A stretch of DNA of 64,000 nt from an uncultured Bacteroidales bacterium (lineage in GTDB: Bacteria > Bacteroidota > Bacteroidia > Bacteroidales > WCHB1-69), in contig CAKUVI010000001.1 in assembly GCA_934699095.1 (NCBI GenBank), positions 62,001-126,000 of the forward strand, in the 5' to 3' direction. The translations under genes were made by a program, and so were the position numbers. Under the pieces are notes generated by a model. That model worked only from the letters and a program-made list of their open reading frames with translations, was not told the origin of the DNA and ran no database searches. Below, piece after piece: positions 43,497 to 51,925 of this stretch; the first letter of the stretch is position 1; every line of letters begins with the position of its first letter.

Positions 43497-44111
43497 CTAT
43501 TTCCACATGAACGTCTTGATGAGATGCATTCCGTCTTCTTTCAGATAATCAATTACCGGCTGCAAAGAGTCGTTGTTCGGGGTGCAATCGAAGTATAGCG
43601 TGGCACGCACAAACCTATGTGAGCTGTCTGTAACCCAAAATTGGAATGGCGTTGCCACATCCTTGCCGTAAATTTCATAAATTTGTCCCCATAAATTGGC
43701 ATTTGTGTCTCTGATAATTGAATATTGGACATCCTCGGCTTTCTTGTAGTGGAATTTCACCATCTTGTCTTCAGAGATCATAAGTCTTCTCAGACTGTCG
43801 GCATTTGCGACGTTGAGGCATGTAAAGCGAAAAGAAGCGTCTAAGTCGGGGTATTTCACGTTAAGCCATGTGGATTTGTCTTTTTGTGGGATAATTTCCA
43901 CTTGTGCTTTTGTGGATTTTTCGAAGGAGAAGGGCAGGGTGGTGTCTAACAGTGCGTATTGGTGTTCTGGGAGCTCAATTCTGAAGTAGCCCATCGGCTT
44001 GGGTTCTGGCACAGATTTTGTTCCGCAAGAGGTCAGGCAGAGTGCAAATGTCATCACGACAGATAAGCACAGAGCGGTCTTTTTAGCAAGTGAGTATCGA
44101 ATTTGGCTCAT
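43497..44111 (-). CDS. gldD: Gliding-motility lipoprotein GldD
   Basis: Lipoprotein needed for gliding and type IX secretion in flavobacteria; its exact role is unclear. 204 residues, lipobox LTSC near residue 29, then the GldD pattern: MGYFRIELPEHQYALLDTTL, INL-like strand with TWLNVKYPDLDASF, LYFDCTPNNDSLQPVIDYL and the terminal LIKTFMWK. It follows rpoD by 12 bases on the same strand and has no separate promoter visible, so it is probably co-transcribed. Its usual neighbours (gldE, mutY, ssb) are not here. Confidence 0.85.
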   Translation of the reverse strand: MSQIRYSLAKKTALCLSVVMTFALCLTSCGTKSVPEPKPMGYFRIELPEHQYALLDTTLPFSFEKSTKAQVEIIPQKDKSTWLNVKYPDLDASFRFTCLNVANADSLRRLMISEDKMVKFHYKKAEDVQYSIIRDTNANLWGQIYEIYGKDVATPFQFWVTDSSHRFVRATLYFDCTPNNDSLQPVIDYLKEDGMHLIKTFMWK

Positions 44112-44123
44112 CAGGAGTGACTG

Positions 44124-44984
44124 TTAGAGGTAACTTTTCAGGTTTTTGTTTTTGCTGTTGTGGCGCAGTCTTTTGAGGGCGCGTTCCTTGATTTGGCGGA
44201 CGCGTTCACGCGAGAGGTCGAGTTCGTCGCCAATCTCATCCAAAGTGTATTCGTGGGAGGTGCCGATGCCGTAGAAGAGTTTCAGCACGTCACGTTCGTT
44301 TTCTGGCAGGGTCTCCAACAAATCAGCTATTTCAGAGGAGAGAGATTCCTGCATGAGGTTGGTGTCGGTCTTGTCGTCGGTGTCATGAACGAACACATCC
44401 ACGAAGCGGGTCTCTTCATTAGGTGCTATTGGCGAGTCGATAGACTGAGGGTGGTTGTTCATTTTCATTATCTCAGCCACTTTATAGACTGGCATATCAA
44501 TAGCTTCGGCGATTTCTTCGGTGGTGGGGAGTCGGTTCAGGGTCTGCTCCAAGCGGGCGGTCTCCTTTTTGATTTTGTTGATTACGCCGACTTGGTTGAG
44601 GGGCAGACGCACGATGCGTGATTGGTCTGCGATGGCCTGCAATATGGCTTGGCGGATCCACCATACCGCGTATGAAATGAATTTGAATCCGCGTGTCTCG
44701 TCAAAGCGTTGGGCAGCTTTTATCAGACCTAAGTTGCCTTCGTTTATCAGGTCTTGCAAACCAATTCCCTGATTCTGGTATTGTTTGGCGACCGACACAA
44801 CAAAGCGCAAATTAGTGGTTACTAATTTGTTAAGTGCTTCTTCATCGCCAGCTTTAATTCTTCTCGCCAACTCTACTTCCTCTTCTGCGCTTATCATCTG
44901 CACCTTGCTGATGTCAGACAAAAACCTCTCAAGCGAGGCCGAGTCGCGGTTGGTGATTGATTTGGATATCTTTAATTGTCTCAT
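44124..44984 (-). CDS. rpoD: Primary RNA polymerase sigma factor
   Basis: The housekeeping sigma factor that reads the TAnnTTTG promoters seen throughout the window. 286 residues, the compact Bacteroidota form, lacking region 1.1 and the non-conserved insert. Region 1.2 is ASLERFLSDISKVQMISAEEE, shortened here to its core LERFLSDISKV near residue 18. Region 2 has NLRFVVSVAKQYQ and FISYAVWWIRQAI, and region 4 ends GDELDLSRERVRQIKERA. Upstream I see only a weak match to the -7 element, so its own promoter is uncertain. Confidence 0.95.
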   Translation of the reverse strand: MRQLKISKSITNRDSASLERFLSDISKVQMISAEEEVELARRIKAGDEEALNKLVTTNLRFVVSVAKQYQNQGIGLQDLINEGNLGLIKAAQRFDETRGFKFISYAVWWIRQAILQAIADQSRIVRLPLNQVGVINKIKKETARLEQTLNRLPTTEEIAEAIDMPVYKVAEIMKMNNHPQSIDSPIAPNEETRFVDVFVHDTDDKTDTNLMQESLSSEIADLLETLPENERDVLKLFYGIGTSHEYTLDEIGDELDLSRERVRQIKERALKRLRHNSKNKNLKSYL

Positions 44985-45059
44985 TTATAGAAATTCCCCT
45001 TATATGTTATTGTCAAAAAGTAATTGTTCGTTGCAAAAATCATGCCTGTTGGTTGAAAA

Positions 45060-46193
45060 TTACTTTTCAACTCTTTCGGTTGTACCTTTACTATTCAATA
45101 AAGTTACATTTTTTGAAATTTTTTCTTTATTTCTCAAGATATCAACCTTGACTCTGTCGCCTGGAGATTTGGTTTTAAGCACGCTGCGCACGTCGGCGAG
45201 GCTGTTGACCGGGGTGTTGTCGATGTTTATGATGACGTCGCCTTCCTTGAAACCGTTTTGGGCTGCGGCGCCGTCTTCAGCGACTTCAGCAACATAGATG
45301 CCGGTTGCGTCGGAGAGGTTGAGCTCTTTCGCGTTTGTAGCATTGAGTTCCATGATGGAAACGCCTAAGAAAGCTTGTTGGGTGGTGCCGAAATGCTGCA
45401 GGTCGTAGCATATTTTGCTGACAATATTAGAGGGGATGGCAAAGGAATAGCCAGTGTAATAGCCGTTGCCAGAGGCAATTGCAGTGTTGATGCCCACTAA
45501 TTGACCGCTTGCGTTCACCAATGCGCCACCGCTGTTACCGGAATTGACGGCCGCGTCTGTCTGCAGATAAACTTCATCCGACACAGTATTACGGCCTGTG
45601 CTGAGCTGGCGCGCCTTCGCACTGATGATGCCTGCCGTCACAGTTGAGTTGAGCCCCATAGGGTTCCCGATCGCAAGCACCCATTCACCAATACGCACTG
45701 AATCGGAGTTTGCAAATGTGAGATACGGAAGTTTCCGCTCGTTGATTTTCAACAGTGCAAGGTCTGATGCGGGGTCAGTGCCGATTATCTCACCATCGTA
45801 CTCGCGTTTGTCGTTGAGGGTGATTGTGACTTTTGCGGCGTCCTCCACTACGTGATTGTTTGTGACAATATATCCGTCAGACGAGATGATGACACCCGAA
45901 CCGGCTGCCTGTAGAGGATATGCGCTCGGCGCCGAACCGAAAAAGTGTTCCCAAATAGTGCCGCCAAAAAAGTCGTCCCATACGGAATTTTTCTGCGTAA
46001 ATTCCGTTTTTATATACACAACTGCATTCACAGACGACTCCGCTGCCTCCGTCAAATCTACATATTTTGCAGTTGAAGTCGGCTTGGATGCCGGTTTCGA
46101 TTCAGGTTGCGCGCAACCGCAATTCAAGGTTGTAATTGATGCTAAAACAATGATTAGCAATGATTTAGTGATTCTAATTGACTTCATTTTCAA
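45060..46193 (-). CDS. HtrA/DegQ-type periplasmic serine protease, one PDZ
   Basis: Envelope quality-control protease. 377 residues. The N-terminus is a lipoprotein-like signal (LLIIVLASITTLNCGCAQ). Catalytic triad: His in GYIVTNNHVVED, Asp in DPASDLALLKI, Ser in DAAVNSGNSGGALVN. A single PDZ domain follows (FLGVSIMELNATNAKELNL to VKVDILRNKEKIS), unlike the two-PDZ DegP/DegQ form of about 480 residues common in this phylum. The C-terminus runs only about 20 residues past it with no sign of truncation. A second ATG two codons in is an alternative start. Monocistronic. Confidence 0.92.
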   Translation of the reverse strand: MKMKSIRITKSLLIIVLASITTLNCGCAQPESKPASKPTSTAKYVDLTEAAESSVNAVVYIKTEFTQKNSVWDDFFGGTIWEHFFGSAPSAYPLQAAGSGVIISSDGYIVTNNHVVEDAAKVTITLNDKREYDGEIIGTDPASDLALLKINERKLPYLTFANSDSVRIGEWVLAIGNPMGLNSTVTAGIISAKARQLSTGRNTVSDEVYLQTDAAVNSGNSGGALVNASGQLVGINTAIASGNGYYTGYSFAIPSNIVSKICYDLQHFGTTQQAFLGVSIMELNATNAKELNLSDATGIYVAEVAEDGAAAQNGFKEGDVIINIDNTPVNSLADVRSVLKTKSPGDRVKVDILRNKEKISKNVTLLNSKGTTERVEK

Positions 46194-46287
46194 AGTGTAT
46201 TTATTATTATTCGAAATTCCAAAACTACTTCATAACGACAAAGTTTAAAAAAAATTGCAATAAAAAAATTTGTTTAAGAAAAAAATG

Positions 46288-46295
46288 TATTTTTG
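46288..46295 (+). promoter_or_regulatory. -7 element of rplU-rpmA
   Basis: TATTTTTG, 36 bases before the rplU ATG; TTTG at 46269-46272 is a possible -33 box with short spacing (15 bases). Confidence 0.6.
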
Positions 46296-46331
46296 CCGGC
46301 TTAAAAATTACAAACTAAAAATAATAAAAAT

Positions 46332-46643
46332 ATGTACGCAATTGTAGAAATAGCCGGGCAACAATTCAAGGTTGAAAAAGATCGCAGAGTCTATGTTCAA
46401 CGCCTCAAGGCTGAAGAAGGTGCGCAAGTCACATTTGACCGCGTGATGTTAGTTGATAATGACGGTTCTGTAAAAGTTGGTACTCCCACCGTTTCTGGTG
46501 CAAGCGTTACCGCTACCGTTCTCCAACACTTGAAAGGTGACAAAGTTCTCGTTTTCAAGAAGAAAAGAAGAAAAGGTTATCAAAAGTTGAATGGACACCG
46601 GCAGTGTCTCACTTCAATAAAGATAGATAACATAACACTTTAA
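46332..46643 (+). CDS. rplU: 50S ribosomal protein L21
   Basis: Large-subunit protein contacting 23S rRNA. 103 residues: MYAIVEIAGQQFKVEKD at the start, then the conserved KKKRRKGYQKLNGHRQ. Leader is A-rich with no Shine-Dalgarno, as usual here. Followed by rpmA after 30 bases in the classic L21-L27 operon. Confidence 0.97.
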   Translation: MYAIVEIAGQQFKVEKDRRVYVQRLKAEEGAQVTFDRVMLVDNDGSVKVGTPTVSGASVTATVLQHLKGDKVLVFKKKRRKGYQKLNGHRQCLTSIKIDNITL

Positions 46644-46673
46644 GATTAGTATTAACGATTAAAATTTACATTT

Positions 46674-46934
46674 ATGGCTCATAAAAAAGGTGTCGGTAGT
46701 TCACAGAACGGCCGCGAATCCGCAAGTAAAAGATTAGGTTTGAAGATTTTTGGCGGTCAATTCGCCAAAGCAGGCAATATCATCGTTCGCCAAAGAGGTA
46801 CTGTTCACAACCCTGGCAAAAACGTTGGCATGGGCAAAGACCATACCCTCTACGCTTTAGTTGATGGTATCGTTGAATTCAAAAGAACTTATAAAGACAG
46901 ATCTTTCGTTTCTGTAGTTCCTACTCAAGAGTAG
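46674..46934 (+). CDS. rpmA: 50S ribosomal protein L27
   Basis: Its N-terminal tail reaches the peptidyl-transferase centre. 86 residues starting MAHKKGVGSSQNGRES, with no extra cleaved N-terminal extension as in Firmicutes. RQRGTVHNPGKNVGMGKDHT is the conserved core. A hairpin follows 31 bases after the stop. Confidence 0.97.
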   Translation: MAHKKGVGSSQNGRESASKRLGLKIFGGQFAKAGNIIVRQRGTVHNPGKNVGMGKDHTLYALVDGIVEFKRTYKDRSFVSVVPTQE

Positions 46935-46965
46935 TCTTTTGATTCATTTGTCTGAAGAAAACTAT

Positions 46966-46997
46966 AAACGGGTTTCATTTTGGAATCCGTTTTTTTA
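46966..46997 (+). terminator. rplU-rpmA terminator
   Basis: AAACGGGTTTC pairs (with two G-T pairs) to the GAATCCGTTT arm around a short T-rich loop, then seven T. Weaker than the other hairpins but well placed. Confidence 0.65.
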
Positions 46998-47091
46998 TGT
47001 CCAATGTGAATCGAAAAAGGTCAGCTTTAAATATACTAAACCATATCAAATATTTTTCTTGAAATATGTAATGATATCCAATCAATTGTTG

Positions 47092-47099
47092 TATCTTTG
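47092..47099 (+). promoter_or_regulatory. -7 element of radA-rseC
   Basis: TATCTTTG, 16 bases before the radA ATG. Confidence 0.65.
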
Positions 47100-47115
47100 C
47101 GTTTTCAAATAAGAT

Positions 47116-48489
47116 ATGGCGAAGAACAAGACACTATATTATTGCAAGAATTGCGGTGCCCAATCCGTGAAATGGCTGGGGAGGTGTCCCGAATGCAACG
47201 AATGGAACACATTTGTTGAGGAGGTCCTCGTGAGGGATGACGCACAAGCACCCAAGGGACAGTACTCGCCAGTTGCGGTCCCGAGCACTCCTAAGCTGAT
47301 TGACGACATAGAAGCGGCGCAGTTTCCCCGTCTGAAAACAGGTCTGACAGAGTTCGACAGGGTGTTGGGCGGCGGCATTGTCAGAGGCTCCATAGTGCTG
47401 CTCGGCGGCGAACCGGGAATAGGAAAATCCACACTTCTCTTGCAAATGGCCCTTAATCTTACCGAACGCAAGATACTTTACATCTCCGGTGAAGAGAGTG
47501 AAACCCAGCTCAAAATGAGGGCGTCTCGCATTTCTTCTGTTTCATCGCCCAATTGTTACGTGCTGACAGAGACAAACACCCAACAGATTTTCAAGAATAT
47601 AGAGGCTCTGCAACCGGATATCGTGATTGTAGATTCGATCCAGACAATGCAGAGCAACTTGATAGAATCGGCGGCCGGCTCTATTTCGCAGTTGAAGGAG
47701 TGCGCAGCTGAGTTCCAGCACTTTGCTAAACGCACTGCCTGCCCTGTGTTCTTGATTGGCCATATCACGAAGGACGGAACCCTTGCCGGCCCTAAAATTC
47801 TGGAACATATAGTGGATACGGTACTTCAATTCGAGGGTGACCGGCATTATGGATACAGGATGGTGCGGTGTATCAAGAACAGGTTCGGTTCCACGTCCGA
47901 GTTGGGTATGTTCGAGATGCAACAGGATGGTCTTCGCGAGATTCTGAATCCTTCAGAAATACTGATTTCACAGCATGAGGAAGATTATAGCGGCAATGCC
48001 ATCGCTTGTGTTCTGGAAGGTAACCGGCCGATGATGGTGGAGACACAGGCGCTGGTGAGCAGCGCAGTTTATGGAACTCCCCAGCGAAACGCCGCCGGAT
48101 ACGACATACGACGCATGAACATGCTTTTGGCTGTGCTGGAAAAAAGGTGCAGGTTCAAACTCGGCGCCAAGGATGTGTTTATTAATATCGCCGGTGGAAT
48201 GCGCGTGGAAGACCCGGCCATCAACGTTGCAATTGTGGCTGCAATCCTCTCTTCTGCCACTGACATCGCAATAGACAACAAAACGTGCTTCGCGGGTGAA
48301 CTCGGACTGAGCGGCGAGGTTCGACCTGTGGCAAGAATCGCACAGCGAATAGCCGAGGCCGATAAATTAGGCTTCAACAGAATTTTCCTTTCAAAATATA
48401 ATATGAAAGGTTTAAGAACTGATGATTATGCCATTAAAATAATCCCAATTTCCAAAATTGAGGAGATGTTTCAACTTTTATTTCAATAG
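47116..48489 (+). CDS. radA: DNA repair protein RadA (Sms)
   Basis: RecA-like ATPase and DnaB-type helicase acting on recombination intermediates. 457 residues: N-terminal zinc finger (Cys pairs in YYCKNCG and GRCPECNEW, residues 8-31), Walker A GGEPGIGKST near residue 97, the RadA-specific KNRFGSTSELGMFEM motif, and a C-terminal Lon-protease-like domain (AINVAIVAAILSSATD, GEVRPVARIAQRIAEA). Followed 2 bases later by rseC, so the two genes are coupled. Confidence 0.96.
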   Translation: MAKNKTLYYCKNCGAQSVKWLGRCPECNEWNTFVEEVLVRDDAQAPKGQYSPVAVPSTPKLIDDIEAAQFPRLKTGLTEFDRVLGGGIVRGSIVLLGGEPGIGKSTLLLQMALNLTERKILYISGEESETQLKMRASRISSVSSPNCYVLTETNTQQIFKNIEALQPDIVIVDSIQTMQSNLIESAAGSISQLKECAAEFQHFAKRTACPVFLIGHITKDGTLAGPKILEHIVDTVLQFEGDRHYGYRMVRCIKNRFGSTSELGMFEMQQDGLREILNPSEILISQHEEDYSGNAIACVLEGNRPMMVETQALVSSAVYGTPQRNAAGYDIRRMNMLLAVLEKRCRFKLGAKDVFINIAGGMRVEDPAINVAIVAAILSSATDIAIDNKTCFAGELGLSGEVRPVARIAQRIAEADKLGFNRIFLSKYNMKGLRTDDYAIKIIPISKIEEMFQLLFQ

Positions 48490-48491
48490 CT

Positions 48492-48914
48492 ATGGAAAAA
48501 AATGACACTATTTGCCGAGAGGGCATAGTAAGGGATATCAGCGATGACCAAGTACTCGTGGAGATAATTGTCAGCTCTGCCTGCAGTGGCTGCCACGCCA
48601 AGAGCATCTGCATCCCTTCAGACAGACGTCAGGAGAAAATCTGGGCCCAGAACCCTGAACATCAGACTTTTGAAATTGGCGAAACGGTAAATATCAACCT
48701 TGAGTCGTCGGCGGGGAACAAAGCCGTGGTGTTGGCCTACGTTCTGCCGCTCCTGATTCTGCTTCTAATACTCTTCGGCTTGTTCGCCTTCACCCACAAT
48801 GAACTGCTCAGCGTGGGAGTCAGCGTGTTTTGTGTCATCGTGTATTATCTTATCCTCAAATCCTTCAGCAAAAAACTGGACAGGGAAATAACATTCCACG
48901 TGTCAAAAAAGTAA
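48492..48914 (+). CDS. RseC/MucC-family membrane protein
   Basis: 140 residues: an N-terminal cytoplasmic domain with a Cys cluster (SACSGCHAKSICIPSD, four Cys in the family pattern), then two transmembrane helices (LAYVLPLLILLLILFGLFA; VGVSVFCVIVYYLILKS). RseC proteins act in SoxR reduction and sigma-E control in proteobacteria. In Bacteroidota the gene normally stands at the head of the rnf operon; here it follows radA and no rnf gene is near. Confidence 0.88.
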   Translation: MEKNDTICREGIVRDISDDQVLVEIIVSSACSGCHAKSICIPSDRRQEKIWAQNPEHQTFEIGETVNINLESSAGNKAVVLAYVLPLLILLLILFGLFAFTHNELLSVGVSVFCVIVYYLILKSFSKKLDREITFHVSKK

Positions 48915-48929
48915 CAAAAAATCTACTTT

Positions 48930-49982
48930 TTATCTGTTGTCGTACATTTTGTGATAGTATTCGGCATATTCACCTGACGTGACATGGTCGAACCACTCTT
49001 CGTTTGACAAATACCAGTCAACGGTCTTTTCAAATCCTTCGTCGAATTTGACTTTAGGTGTCCATCCAAGCTCTTCCTTGATTTTAGAAGCATTGATGGC
49101 GTAGCGGAAGTCGTGGCCGGCGCGGTCGGTGACGTAGGTTATCAGTTTCAGCGATTCGCCTTCCGGGCGCCCGAGTTTCCTGTCGGCAATTTCGATCAAT
49201 TTCTTGATGAGGTCGATGTTTTTCCATTCGTTGTTTCCCCCGATGTTATAGGTGCTGCCTGGCAGTGCTTTGTGGAATATCAGGTCTATTGCATCGGCAT
49301 GGTCCTCAACGTACAGCCAGTCACGAACATTCAACCCCTTGCCGTAAACAGGCAGCGGTTTGTTGTGCTTTATGTTGTTGATGAACAATGGAATCAATTT
49401 CTCGGGAAATTGGTTGGGGCCGTAATTGTTGGAACAGTTGGAAATCACTGTCGGAAGTCCGTATGTGTCGTGATATGCCCTGACGAAATGGTCAGCACTG
49501 GCTTTTGCCGCTGAGTATGGACTATGCGGATTATAGGCTGTTGTTTCGCTGAAAGAGCCGGTGTCGCCGAGTGCCCCATAAACCTCGTCAGTTGATATCT
49601 GATAGAATTTTTTGCCATCCTCGCAACCTTTCCAGATCTCACGGGCCGCATTCAACAGATTTACTGTGCCCAAAACATTGGTATGAATGAAGGCCATAGG
49701 ATCTTCAATCGACCTGTCAACATGAGATTCTGCGGCCAAGTGAATCACACCGTCAAAACGATACTCGTGAAACAGTCTTGAAATGAATTCACGATCTTCA
49801 ATGTCTCCTCTTACAAAAGTGTAGTTCTGTTTGCCTTGAACATCAGACAGGTTTTCCAAATTTCCAGCGTATGTGAGCTTGTCGAGATTGAAAATGTGAT
49901 ATTCAGGATATTTGTTTACAAATAGACGAACAACGTGCGATCCGATGAATCCTGCGCCTCCGGTTATCAAAATGTTTTTCAT
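48930..49982 (-). CDS. rmlB: dTDP-glucose 4,6-dehydratase
   Basis: Converts dTDP-glucose to dTDP-4-keto-6-deoxyglucose for rhamnose and other deoxysugars of surface polysaccharides. 350 residues from the ATG at 49982 (the longer frame overlaps the -7 element). NAD-binding GGAGFIGSHVV at 8-18, STDEVYG for the catalytic region, and YSAAKAS with the Tyr-Lys pair. rmlA, rmlC and rmlD are not adjacent and no glycosyltransferases are near. Convergent with rseC, 15 bases apart. Confidence 0.95.
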   Translation of the reverse strand: MKNILITGGAGFIGSHVVRLFVNKYPEYHIFNLDKLTYAGNLENLSDVQGKQNYTFVRGDIEDREFISRLFHEYRFDGVIHLAAESHVDRSIEDPMAFIHTNVLGTVNLLNAAREIWKGCEDGKKFYQISTDEVYGALGDTGSFSETTAYNPHSPYSAAKASADHFVRAYHDTYGLPTVISNCSNNYGPNQFPEKLIPLFINNIKHNKPLPVYGKGLNVRDWLYVEDHADAIDLIFHKALPGSTYNIGGNNEWKNIDLIKKLIEIADRKLGRPEGESLKLITYVTDRAGHDFRYAINASKIKEELGWTPKVKFDEGFEKTVDWYLSNEEWFDHVTSGEYAEYYHKMYDNR

Positions 49983-50001
49983 ACCAAATAAGTTTAGACT
50001 G

Positions 50002-50009
50002 CAAAAGTA
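50002..50009 (-). promoter_or_regulatory. -7 element of rmlB
   Basis: TACTTTTG on the minus strand, 19 bases before the ATG at 49982. Confidence 0.6.
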
Positions 50010-50110
50010 CAATTTTTACATATACTATCATTGTTGTCTGCAAAAACAAAATAGCGCGGTTGACAGTGGCTCGGCATGATGTAAAATGAAAAAGGTGTTG
50101 CCAAAAATGT

Positions 50111-50118
50111 TACTTTTG
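50111..50118 (+). promoter_or_regulatory. -7 element of the BtuF-like gene
   Basis: TACTTTTG, 13 bases before the ATG. Confidence 0.6.
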
Positions 50119-50131
50119 CAAAATTTTTTTT

Positions 50132-51025
50132 ATGAAAAGAAATACAATCTTATATCTGTTTTTTGCCTTACTGACAGTTTCTTTAATATCTTGTAAAAAT
50201 CAGGCTGAAAAAACATCAAAAGATGTTTTTTTTACTTGGGAAGACTCATATAAGCGTCATGTTGAGCTTGTTGAAGCTCCTAAGCGTATAGTTTCCATTT
50301 CACCGGCAATCACTGAGGTGATGTATCTTGTGGGGGCTCAGGAAAAATTGGTCGGAGTGTCTGATTTCTGCAAGTATCCGTCTGAGACGGAGAAAATCAC
50401 TAAAATTGGTGGAATGCACAATATCAATATGGAGACACTTTTGTCGTTACATCCTGATGTGGTTTTAATAGGCTCTATGGTTTCACAGAAGGATGTAGAT
50501 GCGATAGAGAAAACGGGCATACCGGTGATTTGCATCGTAGAGGAGTCCTCATTGGAGGGGATGTCGGAGATGATTGAGGTGATAGGAAAAATAACACAGT
50601 GTGATGAAAAAGCGTCAGTAGAGGCAAAAAAGTGGTCGGAAAAGATAGCGGACTTGAAGAAGCGGGCCCCAAAACCGAAGGATAGAAAATGTGTTTATTA
50701 TGTTGTAGGGTTTGGAGATGGTGGAGATTTTACAGCGCCAAAAAACACACATATTCATGAGATTATAGAATTAGCAGGTGCGAGAAATGCAGGCGATTCC
50801 CTTTCTGGGTGGAATATCAGCCGAGAGTATCTTTTCAAGACGAACCCTGATATTATAGTGGTACGCAAGGAAGACAAGGACGCCTTTGTGTCAAGGTATC
50901 CATACACATTGTTGGATGCTGTGAAGAACAACAGGGTTTATCCTATTGAAAGCGGGTGGATAGATGTGGTTTCGCTTCGTAACATGCAGGCCGTGGATTA
51001 TATCCGCGAGGTTTGCAGTGAGTAG
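50132..51025 (+). CDS. BtuF-like substrate-binding lipoprotein
   Basis: Solute-binding protein of the helical-backbone metal receptor group, which delivers cobalamin, haem or siderophores to an ABC importer. 297 residues, lipobox SLISC at about residue 21, then the class III binding fold: RIVSISPAITEVMYLVGA, LLSLHPDVVLIGS, a long backbone helix (about 150-180) and NPDIIVVRKEDKDAF. It is most like BtuF. No ABC permease or ATPase gene is adjacent, and it ends 15 bases from a convergent gene, so its transporter is encoded elsewhere. Confidence 0.82.
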   Translation: MKRNTILYLFFALLTVSLISCKNQAEKTSKDVFFTWEDSYKRHVELVEAPKRIVSISPAITEVMYLVGAQEKLVGVSDFCKYPSETEKITKIGGMHNINMETLLSLHPDVVLIGSMVSQKDVDAIEKTGIPVICIVEESSLEGMSEMIEVIGKITQCDEKASVEAKKWSEKIADLKKRAPKPKDRKCVYYVVGFGDGGDFTAPKNTHIHEIIELAGARNAGDSLSGWNISREYLFKTNPDIIVVRKEDKDAFVSRYPYTLLDAVKNNRVYPIESGWIDVVSLRNMQAVDYIREVCSE

Positions 51026-51040
51026 AGTCTAATAAGACGG

Positions 51041-51925
51041 TTACTTTGTGCGCCACACCATATAATTCACATTTTTGTATTTTTCACCAGATTGCTGTTT
51101 GCCCCAGCTTAAAGAAGATGTAGTTCCGTCGTCGTTTTTGATGCGGAAGAAGCCGTAGGCGTGGCTGCTGCCCACAAGGTTGATGGCGAAGTTCACTCCG
51201 AGGTCGGCGAGTGCTTGGGCAAAATCGTGGAACGACTCGTCATCGCGGCTGCGCACAACAACAATCCTGCCGTTCAGTTCGCAAAGTGCAGCCCTGAGGG
51301 TTTTCCCTTTGGGTTTGTTGTCGATCATGATGCCTTCACTCACTAAAGGATATTGGCGGAAGAAATATCCGCCAGTCTCTATTGCCTTCTCGAAAAGGTC
51401 GGTGTTTTCTGCCACGCCGAGTTGGATGTCACCGCCTAAAATTGCGCAGAATCCGTCCTTTTTGCCGCCGCCCCGCGAAACCAATTCGCCTTTGAGCACA
51501 TAGCTGCCAAGGATCTCGCGGTTGTCGGCCCGGATGTCGGCGGCCTGAACCGCCAGCACTATTGACTCGTCCTTCTCCGAAGGGTTTCCGATCATGAGTT
51601 CTGGCACTGCGTTTACAGGCGTGTACAATGTGAGTGGCACATCGTTGATGGCTGTGTCGCTGGAGATTACGTATGCGGGCTCGTGCACAATTTCGGTGGG
51701 CGCGGTAGGCGTAGATTCCACTTCTGGGATTTCAACAGCTTGAACTTCAGGTTGTTGTTTGGTGTTGCCAAACAAACCAAAGATGATAACTGCCACTATA
51801 GCTGCAATGATGACGGCCGCTGCCCAGAACCACCCCTGCTTGTAGAAAGGCCGCTTCAGCGTCTCCTGCCTGTTGATGATCCGGATCTCATTGTCTGATA
51901 TATCGTCAAAATGCATCATCGTCAC
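51041..51925 (-). CDS. Membrane-anchored phosphodiester-glycosidase-like protein
   Basis: 294 residues. A cytoplasmic N-terminus of about 30 residues, one transmembrane helix (FWAAAVIIAAIVAVIIFGLF), a Pro/Glu/Thr-rich linker, then an extracytoplasmic domain. The domain resembles the NAGPA/DUF2233 phosphodiester glycosidase fold: CAILGGDIQLGVAE, GKTLRAALCELNGRIVVV and VNFAINLVGSSHAYGFF, where the last stands in the place of the usual Asp-Gly-Gly-Ser motif; its divergence makes catalysis uncertain. The GTG start overlaps the LytTR stop by 4 bases (GTGA), so translation is coupled; an ATG two codons later is an alternative. Confidence 0.65.
   Translation of the reverse strand: MTMMHFDDISDNEIRIINRQETLKRPFYKQGWFWAAAVIIAAIVAVIIFGLFGNTKQQPEVQAVEIPEVESTPTAPTEIVHEPAYVISSDTAINDVPLTLYTPVNAVPELMIGNPSEKDESIVLAVQAADIRADNREILGSYVLKGELVSRGGGKKDGFCAILGGDIQLGVAENTDLFEKAIETGGYFFRQYPLVSEGIMIDNKPKGKTLRAALCELNGRIVVVRSRDDESFHDFAQALADLGVNFAINLVGSSHAYGFFRIKNDDGTTSSLSWGKQQSGEKYKNVNYMVWRTK

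Noticed and set aside
50059..50090. TTGACA-like hexamer upstream of the BtuF-like gene
   Set aside because: Resembles a proteobacterial -35 box but has no matching -10 at the right spacing; the Bacteroidota -7 element nearer the gene is a better promoter.
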